Shown here: positions 27,466 to 36,771 of the stretch, one piece after another
Layout: each line of letters begins with the position of its first letter
Numbering within the stretch: position 1 is the stretch's first letter
DNA from: Gammaproteobacteria bacterium
Lineage (GTDB): Bacteria; Pseudomonadota; Gammaproteobacteria; SZUA-152
Direction of reading: 5' to 3'
Assembly (NCBI GenBank): GCA_029882975.1
Contig: JAOUJW010000007.1
Location: forward strand, 1 to 64,000
Length of the DNA: 64,000 bases
Notes under the pieces: model-generated
Databases searched by the model: none
What the model saw: the letters and a program-made list of their open reading frames with translations, nothing else
What the model was told of the DNA's origin: nothing
Translations under genes and position numbers: made by a program

Positions 27466-27489
27466 TGAGCAGCCTCAATTACGGAACGC

Positions 27490-27521
27490 AAAACAAAAAC
27501 GGAAGCTAGAAGCTTCCGTTT
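27490..27521 (-). terminator. Terminator of the rpsP-rimM-trmD-rplS operon
   Basis: Perfect 11-bp arms (27497-27507, 27511-27521) with a 3-nt loop lie 26 bases beyond the rplS stop. On the minus strand the stem is followed by a TTTTTGTTTT run. Confidence 0.85.
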
Positions 27522-27547
27522 CAGGAATTGCGAACCCACTGAAAAAC

Positions 27548-27898
27548 TTATCTTTTCAGTTTTTCTTTAATTCTTGCGGACTTACCGCTACGATCGCGCA
27601 AATAGTACAATTTTGCCCGGCGAACGTCACCGCGACGCTTCACTTTGATTTCATGAACACTGGGGCTATAGGTTTGGAACACACGCTCCACGCCTTCACC
27701 GTGAGAAATTTTGCGTACGGTGAACGCAGAATTTAGACCGCGATTGCGCTTGGCGATAACAACGCCTTCAAAAGCCTGCAGTCGTTCCCGGGTGCCTTCT
27801 ATTACTTTAACTTGCACCACGACAGTGTCGCCCGGGCTGAATTCGGGAATTTCCCGGTTCATTTGCTCGGCTTCCAATTGATCGATGATATTGCTCAT
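27548..27898 (-). CDS. rplS: 50S ribosomal protein L19
   Basis: A 116-residue ribosomal protein at the 30S-50S interface. Family signatures are FSPGDTV near 21-27, the RLQAFEG segment near 38-44, the [10 protein letters not shown] segment near 65-74 and the [14 protein letters not shown] segment near 88-101. It is the last gene of the conserved rpsP-rimM-trmD-rplS operon, with trmD 27 bases upstream. Confidence 0.98.
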   Translation of the reverse strand: MSNIIDQLEAEQMNREIPEFSPGDTVVVQVKVIEGTRERLQAFEGVVIAKRNRGLNSAFTVRKISHGEGVERVFQTYSPSVHEIKVKRRGDVRRAKLYYLRDRSGKSARIKEKLKR

Positions 27899-27925
27899 GT
27901 CTTGCTCCGTTAAATTTGGTGGATA

Positions 27926-28687
27926 TTATAACCCAATTTTTTTACTTTGTTCATATTCTGCTTTGAACTCTTCCAGCAACTGTTGCTGCTCATCGGTCAA
28001 ATTCAAATCTTGCAATAATTCCGGACGTTTTATCCAGGTATTACCCAGCGCCTGTTTTTGTCGCCAGCGCTCAATCTGTTCATGATTACCGCTAAGCAAC
28101 ACCGGTGGTACTGCCATACCGTCAACGACTTCAGGCCGGGTGTAGTGTGGATAATCCAGCAGACCGTTCATAAACGAATCCTGTTGCGCAGACCCCGCAT
28201 CCCCCAACACCCCGGGCAACAAGCGAGCCACCCCGTCAATTAACACCATGGCCGCTAACTCACCTCCGCTGAGAACATAGTCGCCGATGGACCATTCCTC
28301 GTCGATGTAGGCGGTCAATCGCTCATCCATGCCCTCGTAGCGGCTGCACACCAGCACCAAGTTTGGCGACCGGGCCAGATGTCGTAAACCGTTCTGATCC
28401 AGGCGGCGTCCCTGCGGACTCAAGTGAATCACTCGGGGCACCTGCTGTAGCACTTCAGTGGATTGCTCCACTGCCGCCTGTATGGCTGCGCGCATAGGCT
28501 CCAACAGCATCACCATGCCCGGCCCGCCACCATATGGGCGATCATCCACAGTCCGATGGCGATCTTGGGTGAAATCGCGAGGATTCCACGTATTCAAATC
28601 TAAAATGCGCTTATCGAAGGCCCGGTTAATCACCCCGCCTTCGCCGGCAAACATATTCGGAAACAGCGTAACTACATCAAAACGCAT
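27926..28687 (-). CDS. trmD: tRNA (guanine-N1)-methyltransferase TrmD
   Basis: A 253-residue SPOUT-class enzyme that methylates G37 of tRNAs with SAM to prevent frameshifting. It shows the GGGPGMV segment near 59-65, the [11 protein letters not shown] segment near 117-127, and the trefoil-knot SAM pocket [13 protein letters not shown] near 136-148. The C-terminal helical domain is complete. It follows rimM in the operon. Confidence 0.98.
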   Translation of the reverse strand: MRFDVVTLFPNMFAGEGGVINRAFDKRILDLNTWNPRDFTQDRHRTVDDRPYGGGPGMVMLLEPMRAAIQAAVEQSTEVLQQVPRVIHLSPQGRRLDQNGLRHLARSPNLVLVCSRYEGMDERLTAYIDEEWSIGDYVLSGGELAAMVLIDGVARLLPGVLGDAGSAQQDSFMNGLLDYPHYTRPEVVDGMAVPPVLLSGNHEQIERWRQKQALGNTWIKRPELLQDLNLTDEQQQLLEEFKAEYEQSKKIGL

Positions 28688-28725
28688 GGTCTAAAACACA
28701 TGGTCGAACGCATGAGCGTTTCCTA

Positions 28726-29277
28726 TTAAAAATCCGTATCCCAATCTACCCGGATATAACCCTGCTCCAGGTTTACATCTTTTACGACCACTTCGGGTAC
28801 GTAGGGAATCAGTCGCTCCTGATGGCTCGACTCCTGGCTCGTTTGGCTGCCTGGATCCGTATTTTTGGCGTACACCACCAACACATCATTGGCACCGGTT
28901 TCCAGTAAGCGCCGCACCACGCCCAGGGAAACATCATCCAAATTTCGCACTTCCAGGCCGATTAAATCCACCCAATAGTACTCTCCGTCTTCAGGCGGAG
29001 GCAGTTGCTCGCGGGTAACACCAATCTCGCTACCTTTCAGTAACTGAGCCTGGTCGCGATCCATGACACCCTCAATGTGTGCCACCACCCATTTGCCCTG
29101 CAATTTGGCAGCTTCGAGTTTCAGTTGCTGCCATTGGCCTTCCCGCTTAATCCACCATGGTGAGTAATCGAGAATGCCGTCGGTGAATTCCGTGTAAGAA
29201 TGCACTTTCACCCAACCCTTGACACCAAAGGGGGCGGAAATTTTTCCGACAACAATGAAGTGATCGTTTTCAGCCAT
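28726..29277 (-). CDS. rimM: 16S rRNA maturation factor RimM
   Basis: A 183-residue factor that binds S19 and helps mature the 30S head. The N-terminal RimM barrel begins with VVGKISAPFGVKGWVKV and the C-terminal PRC barrel starts near YYWVDLIGLEV. A Gln/Ser-rich insert near residues 145-157 (after VYAKNTDPG) is somewhat longer than in E. coli. It lies between rpsP and trmD, as in most Proteobacteria. Confidence 0.97.
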   Translation of the reverse strand: MAENDHFIVVGKISAPFGVKGWVKVHSYTEFTDGILDYSPWWIKREGQWQQLKLEAAKLQGKWVVAHIEGVMDRDQAQLLKGSEIGVTREQLPPPEDGEYYWVDLIGLEVRNLDDVSLGVVRRLLETGANDVLVVYAKNTDPGSQTSQESSHQERLIPYVPEVVVKDVNLEQGYIRVDWDTDF

Positions 29278-29305
29278 CCAATCGGCTTTAACGGAGAACC
29301 TCGAA

Positions 29306-29554
29306 TCAGGCGGCAGAAGCGTTTTGCTTGATCAGGCTGCGAACACGATCAGTTGCTTTGGCGCCCTGGGACAACCAATAATTCACTCTGTCTTGATCCA
29401 GTCTCAGGGTTTCTTCCGCACCTTGCGCCACAGGATTGAAAAAACCGAGGCGCTCAATAAAGCGGCCGTCGCGTTTTTTGCGGCTGTCGGCAACCACGAT
29501 GCTATAAAATGGTCGTTTCTTTGCGCCACCTCGAGATAAACGAATGGTTACCAT
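29306..29554 (-). CDS. rpsP: 30S ribosomal protein S16
   Basis: An 82-residue ribosomal protein starting with the family signature [16 protein letters not shown] and containing [16 protein letters not shown] eight to nine bases before the ATG supports the start. It is the first gene of the rpsP-rimM-trmD-rplS operon, and its promoter should lie in 29555-29700 between it and ffh. Confidence 0.98.
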   Translation of the reverse strand: MVTIRLSRGGAKKRPFYSIVVADSRKKRDGRFIERLGFFNPVAQGAEETLRLDQDRVNYWLSQGAKATDRVRSLIKQNASAA

Positions 29555-29700
29555 GTACTATCTTTCCTAATTAAATGAATAAGTTATTCCCAGACACAGA
29601 AAAACACTGCAGCCGGGCTGAAAGGGGGGCTATTTTAAGCAAAAGCCGGACAAAATGCCAACAAAAACTGCCGAACACCCCCAAAAATCTATAGGTCGCC

Positions 29701-31059
29701 CTAAAACGGCATACCGGGTGGCATTTTACCCTTCAAACCCCGCATCATTTTACTCATGCCACCCTTGGACATTTTTTTCATCATTTTCTGCATTTGGGTA
29801 AATTGCTTCAGCAAGCGATTCACATCCTGCACCTGGGTGCCCGACCCCGTGGCAATACGACGTTTGCGTGAACCTTTTATCAACTGGGGGAAACGCCTTT
29901 CCTGCACAGTCATGGAATTGATGATGGCCTCCAGACGCTTCATTTGCTTATCATTCATCTGGTTTTTAACGGCCTGCGGTACTTGCCCCATACCGGGTAA
30001 CTTATCCATCAGGGAAGCAATCCCGCCCATATTCTGCATCTGTTGTAATTGGGAACGAAAATCTTCCAGATCAAAAGCCTTGCCGCTTTTGACTTTCTTC
30101 GCCAGTCTTTCCGCTTGTTTATGGTCAACGGTTTGCTGGACTTGCTCGATCAGACTGAGGATGTCCCCCATGTCCAATATACGCGAAGCCACGCGATCGG
30201 GGTAAAACGGCTCCAGCGCTTCAGTTTTCTCACCAACCCCCAGAAACTTAATCGGCTTACCCGTTATGTGGCGAATGGAAAGCGCCGCTCCCCCACGAGC
30301 ATCACCGTCCGTTTTGGTTAAAATGACACCCGTCAAAGGCAAGGCATCATCAAAAGCCTTGGCAGTATTTGCCGCATCTTGGCCGGTCATACTGTCCACT
30401 ACAAACAGGGTTTCTACCGGCTGCAGCTGCTGGTGCAGGCTTTTTATCTCCTGCATCATTTCGTTGTCCACATGCAAGCGTCCAGCCGTGTCCACAATCA
30501 CCACGTCGGCAGATTGGATCTGCGCCTGCTTCATTACTCCCTGAGCAATTTGTAAGGGCGTCTGGGAAACATCGCTGGGGAAGAAGTCCACCCCCACTTC
30601 AGCGGCCAGCGTTTTCAGCTGCTCGATAGCCGCGGGACGATAGATGTCGGCACTGGCGACCAAAACGGATTTCTTCTTTTGTTCTTTGAGCCAGCGCGAC
30701 AATTTGGCCACGCTGGTGGTCTTACCTGCACCTTGCAAGCCGGCCATGAGAATCACCACCGGCGGACTGGCTTTGAGATTAAGCTCCTCACAGGCTTCAC
30801 CCATCAAAGTGATCAATTCTGAGTGCACCAATTTGATCAATGTTTGACCAGGCGTCAGGCTTTGCTTTACCTCTTGCCCAACGGCTTTCTCACGAACCTG
30901 TTCGACAAACGCTTTAACGACCGGTAGCGCCACATCGGCTTCCAACAATGCCATGCGCACTTCACGCAACGTATCCTTAATATTGTCATCTGACAGACGT
31001 GCCTGCCCACGCAGGGTTTTGATGGTTTTGGAAAGTCTTTCGCTTAAACTGTCGAACAT
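29701..31059 (-). CDS. ffh: Signal recognition particle protein Ffh
   Basis: A 452-residue GTPase that binds 4.5S RNA and signal peptides and delivers ribosomes to FtsY. It has the N domain (about 1-90), a G domain with GLQGAGKTT near 108-116, DTAGRL near 191-196 and TKTDGDARGG near 249-258, and a Met-rich M domain from about 330. The C-terminus is the typical Met/Gly/Lys tail. It is upstream of rpsP on the same strand, a gammaproteobacterial arrangement. Confidence 0.98.
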   Translation of the reverse strand: MFDSLSERLSKTIKTLRGQARLSDDNIKDTLREVRMALLEADVALPVVKAFVEQVREKAVGQEVKQSLTPGQTLIKLVHSELITLMGEACEELNLKASPPVVILMAGLQGAGKTTSVAKLSRWLKEQKKKSVLVASADIYRPAAIEQLKTLAAEVGVDFFPSDVSQTPLQIAQGVMKQAQIQSADVVIVDTAGRLHVDNEMMQEIKSLHQQLQPVETLFVVDSMTGQDAANTAKAFDDALPLTGVILTKTDGDARGGAALSIRHITGKPIKFLGVGEKTEALEPFYPDRVASRILDMGDILSLIEQVQQTVDHKQAERLAKKVKSGKAFDLEDFRSQLQQMQNMGGIASLMDKLPGMGQVPQAVKNQMNDKQMKRLEAIINSMTVQERRFPQLIKGSRKRRIATGSGTQVQDVNRLLKQFTQMQKMMKKMSKGGMSKMMRGLKGKMPPGMPF

Positions 31060-31139
31060 AAAACGGTTCCCGGAATCCTGTAGCTATGGGTGACCGATTT
31101 CGCTCAGCGAATGTCCCCACCAACTGGAAAAAAGATGGA

Positions 31140-31904
31140 TTATAGCTTAAATCGTTCGCCGCCGTATAAGCGATTCACAGACCTGCCCTGAATCGCTTCC
31201 TGGCACTGATTCACGATCAGGTCTTCCTGACCGGGTTTGGTATGAGTAATGTAGATTTCAGGTTGGTGTTTCAATTTGGCCAGATCGGCGGCCAGCAACT
31301 TGGGGGTATAATGCCCGGCCTTAATACTCAACTCCTCTTCATGGTTGGCAAATGCCGCCTCTACCACCAATACATCCAGACGCGGACGTTCGTTGAGTTT
31401 GAGCCAGAAGTTATCGTGACACGTGGAGTCGCCACTAAACGCAAAAACGCCGTTATCGCAGGCAATCCGGTAACCCACACCCGGTACAATATGATTCACC
31501 GCAATCATTTCCAGGGTTCGGTCCCCAAGAGTGTAAGTACTGTCCGGCGTCATGACCTCATAACTCATGACCGGGTTTTCCACCGTGGGCAGTTTGGCAA
31601 AATCAGGCCAAATAACCCAATTGAAGATATGTTTTTGCAAGGCTTCCAAAGTGGCGGCTTGGCCGTGGATAATGATGGGTTGTTTGGTTGTGTCAAAAAT
31701 ACTGTCTACCAACAACGGCAGAAAGGCGAAATGGTCCATATGAGAGTGGGTCAGGAAAATATGGCGAATTTTTCTCATTTCATCCAGGGTGAGGTCTCCC
31801 ACACCACTGCCGGCATCAATGAGCACGTCATCATCTAATAGGAAAGAAGTGGTACGCAATCCTTCGCCGATCCCGCCACTACAGCCCAAGACCCTTATTT
31901 CCAT
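31140..31904 (-). CDS. MBL-fold protein, class II cyclic-nucleotide phosphodiesterase-like
   Basis: A 254-residue cytoplasmic MBL-fold protein. The metal motif is intact: His53, His55, Asp57 and His58 in THSHMDH. A later FSGDSTCHDNFW segment holds the bridging Asp and a His. The N-terminal RVLGCSGGIG and DAGSGVGDL segments fit the class II cAMP phosphodiesterase / RNase Z-like branch. It may hydrolyse cAMP or another cyclic nucleotide; RNase Z-type or other phosphodiester activity is the alternative. It is 80 bases upstream of ffh on the same strand. Confidence 0.82.
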   Translation of the reverse strand: MEIRVLGCSGGIGEGLRTTSFLLDDDVLIDAGSGVGDLTLDEMRKIRHIFLTHSHMDHFAFLPLLVDSIFDTTKQPIIIHGQAATLEALQKHIFNWVIWPDFAKLPTVENPVMSYEVMTPDSTYTLGDRTLEMIAVNHIVPGVGYRIACDNGVFAFSGDSTCHDNFWLKLNERPRLDVLVVEAAFANHEEELSIKAGHYTPKLLAADLAKLKHQPEIYITHTKPGQEDLIVNQCQEAIQGRSVNRLYGGERFKL

Positions 31905-32150
31905 AATTCACCAATGTTTTTATAATTTATGAATTTATTATCAACTAAGAATCCACAAGATGATAGACTATTTACGCGGCGTGTACAGAAACTGGACGAA
32001 ATCAGCATCAGAACCGGGGCACAAAGGCCATAGGCTTTGGGACTAAACCGAAATATTGTAGAAAATAATTTAACCATTGACACGTTATTAAATCGTCGGT
32101 AGAAACCTTACTGTATCCGGATCCGCTCACTGAACCCACGGCGCAAAACC
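31905..32150. other. Intergenic region between divergent genes
   Basis: About 250 AT-rich bases between the phosphodiesterase-like gene (minus) and the tiny candidate ORFs before ypjD (plus). No RNA gene or credible longer ORF was found. Promoters for both directions must lie here or just to the right. Confidence 0.4.
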
Positions 32151-32237
32151 ATGACAGCTAAATGGCGTAAATGCAAGCCACAAAAACAGTGCAAGTGCAG
32201 CAAAAATGTCGAAAAATTGAACCGGGACGTCATATGA
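32151..32237 (+). CDS. Possible 28-residue Lys/Cys-rich micro-ORF
   Basis: The frame encodes 28 residues with eight Lys/Arg and three Cys, including a KCKPQKQCKC-type cluster near the middle. There is no Shine-Dalgarno site. Its TGA overlaps the ATG of the next small frame as ATGA. It might be a metal-binding peptide or chance; support is weak. Confidence 0.2.
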   Translation: MTAKWRKCKPQKQCKCSKNVEKLNRDVI

Positions 32238-32359
32238 AATGCTCCTGTCATACTAACGGCCCACAAACCATAGCAACTAAGGTAAAATTTGACAAATCCA
32301 GTCACAAAACGACCAATTGCCAAGACAAATCCTCGAATATTAACTTAAAAAAAACCTAA
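32234..32359 (+). CDS. Possible 41-residue Lys/Cys-rich micro-ORF
   Basis: It starts at an ATG overlapping the stop of the preceding micro-ORF, begins M-K-C-S-C-H, and is rich in Lys, Thr and Asn. It ends three bases before the ypjD ATG. The overlap with the previous frame and the shared composition are the only support. It could be a leader or chance. Confidence 0.2.
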   Translation: MKCSCHTNGPQTIATKVKFDKSSHKTTNCQDKSSNINLKKT

Positions 32360-32362
32360 AAT

Positions 32363-33172
32363 ATGCAAAACTCCTTTCTTAGCTTTAGCGCTATTACCCT
32401 TTATGTTATCTCGGGCACTTTACTGGCCTGGCGTTTTTTTGGTCAAAAACAGGATTTGCCCGTTTTCGCCAAGCCGGGCTTAATCATTACCGGTCTAGTG
32501 GCCACTCTGCTTCATGGCGCCATCCTATACGACACCATGTTGACAGATCAGGGCTTAAACATTGGTATTTTTTATGCCGCATCATTAATCACTTGGCTCA
32601 TGGCGCTGACCATATTACTGGCCTCACTCACTAATCCGGTGGAAAACCTAGGGGTATTTTTGCTCCCTGCGGCAGCCTTGGCTATTCTACTCAACCAACT
32701 GTTCCCCGTTGACCATGTATTGGTGCTAAACCAAGCGAGAGATTTACGCTTACACATTGTACTTTCGGTACTGGCTTACAGTCTCATTAGTATTGCGGCG
32801 GTACATGCCATACTGCTGGCAATACAAGAAAGGCACTTGCGTAACCGTCACCCTGGCGGATTCATCCGCGCATTACCACCGTTACAAACCATGGAAACCC
32901 TATTGTTCCAAATGATCGGCTTGGGATTTTTTCTTCACAGCCTGTCCTTGATCACCGGCATTATCAATTTGGAAGATATGTTTGCTCAACATGTCGCCCA
33001 CCATACCGTATTATCCATTGTTGCCTGGTTTGTGTTCGCCATATTACTGTGGGGACGATGGCGCTTTGGCTGGCGTGGCATGACCGCTATCCGTTGGACC
33101 CTGGGTGGTTTTGTTACTCTGGGCCTGGCTTATATCGGCAGCAAGTGGGTTTTGGAAGTTTTGTTGAAATAA
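32363..33172 (+). CDS. ypjD: CcsA/YpjD-family cytochrome c assembly membrane protein
   Basis: A 269-residue inner-membrane protein with about eight helices of the CcsA/HemX type. Histidines in and near helices (HGAILYD near 50-56, DLRLHIVLSVLAYS near 128-141, and paired His after DMFAQHVAHHTVLSIVAW) fit the haem-handling family, though the complete WWD motif of CcsA is absent, as in YpjD. It is divergent from ffh and precedes the corB-like gene by 16 bases, a frequent arrangement. The exact role of YpjD is unclear. Confidence 0.9.
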   Translation: MQNSFLSFSAITLYVISGTLLAWRFFGQKQDLPVFAKPGLIITGLVATLLHGAILYDTMLTDQGLNIGIFYAASLITWLMALTILLASLTNPVENLGVFLLPAAALAILLNQLFPVDHVLVLNQARDLRLHIVLSVLAYSLISIAAVHAILLAIQERHLRNRHPGGFIRALPPLQTMETLLFQMIGLGFFLHSLSLITGIINLEDMFAQHVAHHTVLSIVAWFVFAILLWGRWRFGWRGMTAIRWTLGGFVTLGLAYIGSKWVLEVLLK

Positions 33173-33188
33173 CAGGAGCAAGCACTTT

Positions 33189-34481
33189 TTGGACGATATT
33201 CCTATAGGTCTGTTGACCGGTATTTTGATTTTCCTCATTATTCTCTCGGGGTTTTTTTCCGGATCCGAAACAGGCCTTGTTAGTCTGAACCGCTACCGAT
33301 TGCGTCATCTGGCCAAAACCGGCCACAAAGGCGCGATACGAGCCAGCCGTTTACTGGAAAGACCGGACCGATTGATAGGCCTTATTTTATTGGGCAACAA
33401 TTTCGTCAATCTTTTGGCTTCTTCTATTGCTACGATAGTTGCGCTGCGCTTGATGGGTGAAAAAGGCATCCTTGTTTCCACCATTATTTTGACCTTTGTT
33501 ATTTTAGTGTTTGCGGAAGTAACCCCCAAAACCATGGCCGTGTTGCGCCCGGAGCGGATCGCCTTTCCCGCCACCTATGTCTTGTCACCACTGCTGAAAA
33601 TCTTCTACCCCATCGTGTGGTTGGTTGGTATTATTGCCAACGGCACCTTGAAATTGTTTGGTGTCTCCCCCGAAAGGGATGAAGCTAACCAACTCACCAA
33701 GGAAGAACTTCGCATTGTACTCAACGAAGCCGATGCCTTAATTCCACAGCGTCACCAATCCATGTTGACCAACATCCTGGACCTGGAAAAAGTCACTGTG
33801 GATGACATTATGATCCCACGCAATGAAGTGACAGGACTGGACCTGGATGAAAACTGGAGCGACCTGGTAAAACAGCTCACCAACACCCAACATACCCGCC
33901 TGCCGGTATATCACTCTGATATAAACAACACGATCGGCTTAATTCACGTGCGCGACACCCTGCACCTGTTGAACGACCAAAACGCCGATAAAAAAGATCT
34001 GGAACCCTTAATCAATGATGCCTACTTTATTCCGGAATCTACATCGCTACACACACAATTGTTGCAATTCCAACGACAAAAACGCCGCATTGGCCTGGTG
34101 GTTGATGAGTACGGCGATATTCAAGGTTTGGTGACGCTGGAAGATATTCTGGAAGAGATTGTGGGTGAATTCACCTCTGAAGCAATCACCAGTATTAAGG
34201 ATATTCACCCTCAAGAAGACGGCACTTATTTGGTGGATGGCAGTGCCACCATACGCGAGTTGAACCGCTCTATGGACTGGGATTTACCTACGGACGGCCC
34301 CAAAACCTTCAACGGTCTCTTGTTTGAACAATTGGAAACCATACCCGAACCCGGCACCAGCCTGCTGATCAGTGGATTTCCGGTAGAGATTGTGCAAATC
34401 AAAGACAATATGGTCAAAACCGCCCGTGTCACTCCTCAACAAATTACCCCACCGGGTGACGTCGATACGGACAAAGACTAA
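33189..34481 (+). CDS. corB: CNNM/CorB-family transporter (HlyC/CorC type)
   Basis: A 430-residue protein. The DUF21/CNNM transmembrane domain (about 1-180) contains the GLVSLNRYRL and ARLGNNFVNLLASS-type segments. It is followed by a CBS pair (about 205-330) and a C-terminal CorC_HlyC domain (about 345-420). It starts at TTG; AGGAG lies ten bases upstream, just after the ypjD stop, and no ATG fits. CNNM relatives transport or regulate Mg2+. The ypjD-corB order is common in this class of bacteria. Confidence 0.93.
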   Translation: MDDIPIGLLTGILIFLIILSGFFSGSETGLVSLNRYRLRHLAKTGHKGAIRASRLLERPDRLIGLILLGNNFVNLLASSIATIVALRLMGEKGILVSTIILTFVILVFAEVTPKTMAVLRPERIAFPATYVLSPLLKIFYPIVWLVGIIANGTLKLFGVSPERDEANQLTKEELRIVLNEADALIPQRHQSMLTNILDLEKVTVDDIMIPRNEVTGLDLDENWSDLVKQLTNTQHTRLPVYHSDINNTIGLIHVRDTLHLLNDQNADKKDLEPLINDAYFIPESTSLHTQLLQFQRQKRRIGLVVDEYGDIQGLVTLEDILEEIVGEFTSEAITSIKDIHPQEDGTYLVDGSATIRELNRSMDWDLPTDGPKTFNGLLFEQLETIPEPGTSLLISGFPVEIVQIKDNMVKTARVTPQQITPPGDVDTDKD

Positions 34482-34509
34482 ACTCCATCTGTAACCCGGA
34501 ACATCCACA

Positions 34510-35568
34510 ATGCACTCGTCTAATCACAAACTGGTTTTACCGGCGGAATGGCAGCCCCAATCTGCAGTCATGCTCACTTGGCCCCATGACAGGGGTGCCT
34601 GGAGCAAACAACTGGATCTGGTGGATCGAACCTTCTCCCAAATTGCTCATGAGGTTTGCTTACGCCAGAAGCTACTGCTTGTCTGCCGCGATAAAGTGCA
34701 TCAGGCTCATGTGCAACGCTGTTTAACGCAAGCCAACATTCCAATGCAGCAGGTTATTTTTCATTGCTGCGACAGCAATGATTCCTGGGCCCGAGACCAC
34801 GGTCCTATTACCGTGCTGCAGGATGAAGAAGCCAAGCTCCTGGATTTTGTCTTCAATGGTTGGGGTAATAAATTTCCCGCGCAACTGGATAATAAGATTA
34901 ACCGTTGTTTGAACAAGGCAGGGCTGTTTCAGTCCATGCATAGCGTGGAGTTTGTACTGGAAGGGGGTGCTATAGAAACGGACGGTGCGGGCACACTACT
35001 GGCAACTGAGTTTAGCGTACTCAACAGTAACCGTAATGCGTGCAGTCGCCAACAGGCGGAACAGACACTGCAACAAGAACTGGGGATACAACGTTTCCTC
35101 TGGTTACAGCACGGCCATTTATGCGGTGATGACACGGATGCTCACATAGATACTCTGGCCCGTTTCTGTAATCCGGGTCTCATTGTCTATCAGGGTTGTC
35201 AGCGCAAGGACGATGAACACTTCGAATCCTTGAAGCAAATGGCAGAGGAGTTGAGTGGCTTCACTCAGGAAAACGGTGAACCCTACAAGCTGGCGGCACT
35301 ACCCTTACCAGAACCGGTATTTGATACATCGGGTCAGCGCTTACCGGCAAGTTATGCCAATTTTCTGATCATCAACGGGGCGGTACTGGCGCCCACCTAT
35401 AATGATCCTAATGACGCAGCGGCACTGCAAGTTTTGCAGCAGTGTTTTCCCCGGCACGACGTAGTCGGCATTGACTGCTGCAGCTTGATATTGCAATACG
35501 GCAGTTTGCACTGCGTCACGATGCAATTGCCGCAACAAGTTCAACTGACTTCAACCCATATAGATTAA
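34510..35568 (+). CDS. aguA: Agmatine deiminase
   Basis: A 352-residue enzyme of the peptidyl-arginine deiminase fold that converts agmatine to N-carbamoylputrescine and ammonia. Signatures are NDSWARDHGP near 96-105, LQHGHLCGDDTDAHID near 199-214 with the catalytic His, and the C-terminal GSLHC with the nucleophilic Cys near 337. The next gene, 17 bases away, is the enzyme for the second step, so the two form an operon giving putrescine. Confidence 0.95.
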   Translation: MHSSNHKLVLPAEWQPQSAVMLTWPHDRGAWSKQLDLVDRTFSQIAHEVCLRQKLLLVCRDKVHQAHVQRCLTQANIPMQQVIFHCCDSNDSWARDHGPITVLQDEEAKLLDFVFNGWGNKFPAQLDNKINRCLNKAGLFQSMHSVEFVLEGGAIETDGAGTLLATEFSVLNSNRNACSRQQAEQTLQQELGIQRFLWLQHGHLCGDDTDAHIDTLARFCNPGLIVYQGCQRKDDEHFESLKQMAEELSGFTQENGEPYKLAALPLPEPVFDTSGQRLPASYANFLIINGAVLAPTYNDPNDAAALQVLQQCFPRHDVVGIDCCSLILQYGSLHCVTMQLPQQVQLTSTHID

Positions 35569-35585
35569 CTATCGGAAATAAACTC

Positions 35586-36476
35586 ATGACCCAAGAGCTG
35601 AATGTCGCCTTGATTCAACAAGCCTGCTTAACACCGCAGGACGCCAATATGAAACAAATCGTCACTGCCATACGCGAGGCGGCAGCGGCAAAAGCTCAGT
35701 TGGTGGTTTTGCAGGAACTGCACAATACACCGTATTTCTGCCAAACGGAGAACCCGGATTTTTTTGATTTGGCGGAAAGCGTTCCCGGTCCCAGCACCCG
35801 GTTACTGGGAGACTTAGCCAAAGAACTGAAACTCGTCATCGTCGCATCCTTATTCGAAAAACGCGCTGCGGGCCTGTATCACAACACCGCTGTCGTTATA
35901 GAAACCAACGGAGAAATCGCCGGACGCTATCGCAAAATGCATATACCGGATGACCCCGGCTACTACGAGAAGTACTATTTCACACCCGGCGACTTAGGGT
36001 TTGAACCCATACAAACCTCCGTCGCCAAACTGGGAATCTTAGTCTGCTGGGATCAATGGTATCCTGAGGCCGCCCGACTGATGGCGCTGGCCGGCGCGGA
36101 ACTATTAATCTATCCCACCGCCATTGGTTGGGACAGTGCCGATTCAGAAGAAGAACAGCAAAGACAAAAAGAGGCTTGGATGACAATACAACGCGGTCAC
36201 GCCATTGCCAATGGTTTACACGTTATTGCGGTTAACCGCACAGGACATGAACCCGACCCATCAAAACAAAGTGACGGCATACAATTCTGGGGTTCCAGTT
36301 TTGTTGCCGGACCGCAAGGTGAGCTATTAACACGGTGTTCCGAAGATAAGAGTTGCGTACAGACTTGCACGCTGAATTTAGCGCGAACAGAAACAGTGCG
36401 CAGATCCTGGCCATATTTCCGGGACCGGCGCACAGATAGTTATCACGACATCATAAAACGATATCGTGATACGTGA
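35586..36476 (+). CDS. aguB: N-carbamoylputrescine amidase
   Basis: A 296-residue nitrilase-superfamily enzyme that hydrolyses N-carbamoylputrescine to putrescine, CO2 and ammonia. The Glu-Lys-Cys triad is visible in VLQELHNTPYFCQTE (Glu near 45), YRKMHIPDDPGYYEKY (Lys near 119) and LVCWDQWYPEAAR (Cys near 156). Residue patterns around the triad match AguB rather than general amidases. It follows aguA directly. The pair supports polyamine synthesis or agmatine use. Confidence 0.95.
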   Translation: MTQELNVALIQQACLTPQDANMKQIVTAIREAAAAKAQLVVLQELHNTPYFCQTENPDFFDLAESVPGPSTRLLGDLAKELKLVIVASLFEKRAAGLYHNTAVVIETNGEIAGRYRKMHIPDDPGYYEKYYFTPGDLGFEPIQTSVAKLGILVCWDQWYPEAARLMALAGAELLIYPTAIGWDSADSEEEQQRQKEAWMTIQRGHAIANGLHVIAVNRTGHEPDPSKQSDGIQFWGSSFVAGPQGELLTRCSEDKSCVQTCTLNLARTETVRRSWPYFRDRRTDSYHDIIKRYRDT

Positions 36477-36504
36477 TTACAAACCTACAAAATTGGACGT
36501 GACG

Positions 36505-36771
36505 TCAGGAAGCCGGTTCGCCTGCCAATTCCGCAGCGGCTGGTACTTGTTGCTTTGCCGCATCCAGCGGTTCACCGATCACGCGTGTCGTTTGTACTCC
36601 ACGCGGACTTTCAGATGCTTCGTACTGCACCGTCTGTCCTTCCTTGAGAGTCTTGAAACCCGACCCATCAATTGTTGAGTAGTGAACAAAAACATCTTCA
36701 CCACCACTTTCTGGTACGATAAAACCATAACCCTTGGCGTTATTGAACCATTTCACTGTGCCTGACTGCAT
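36505..36771 (-). CDS. Cold-shock domain protein with C-terminal extension
   Basis: An 88-residue CspA-family RNA/DNA-binding protein. RNP1 (KGYGFIVP) and RNP2 (VFVHYS) are in the first 35 residues. The core ends near 68; the last 20 residues are an Ala/Glu-rich extension absent from the shortest Csp proteins. I chose the ATG at 36771, nine bases after GGGG; another ATG lies two codons earlier. Its long AT-rich leader would fit cold-shock control, but is not proof. Confidence 0.93.
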   Translation of the reverse strand: MQSGTVKWFNNAKGYGFIVPESGGEDVFVHYSTIDGSGFKTLKEGQTVQYEASESPRGVQTTRVIGEPLDAAKQQVPAAAELAGEPAS

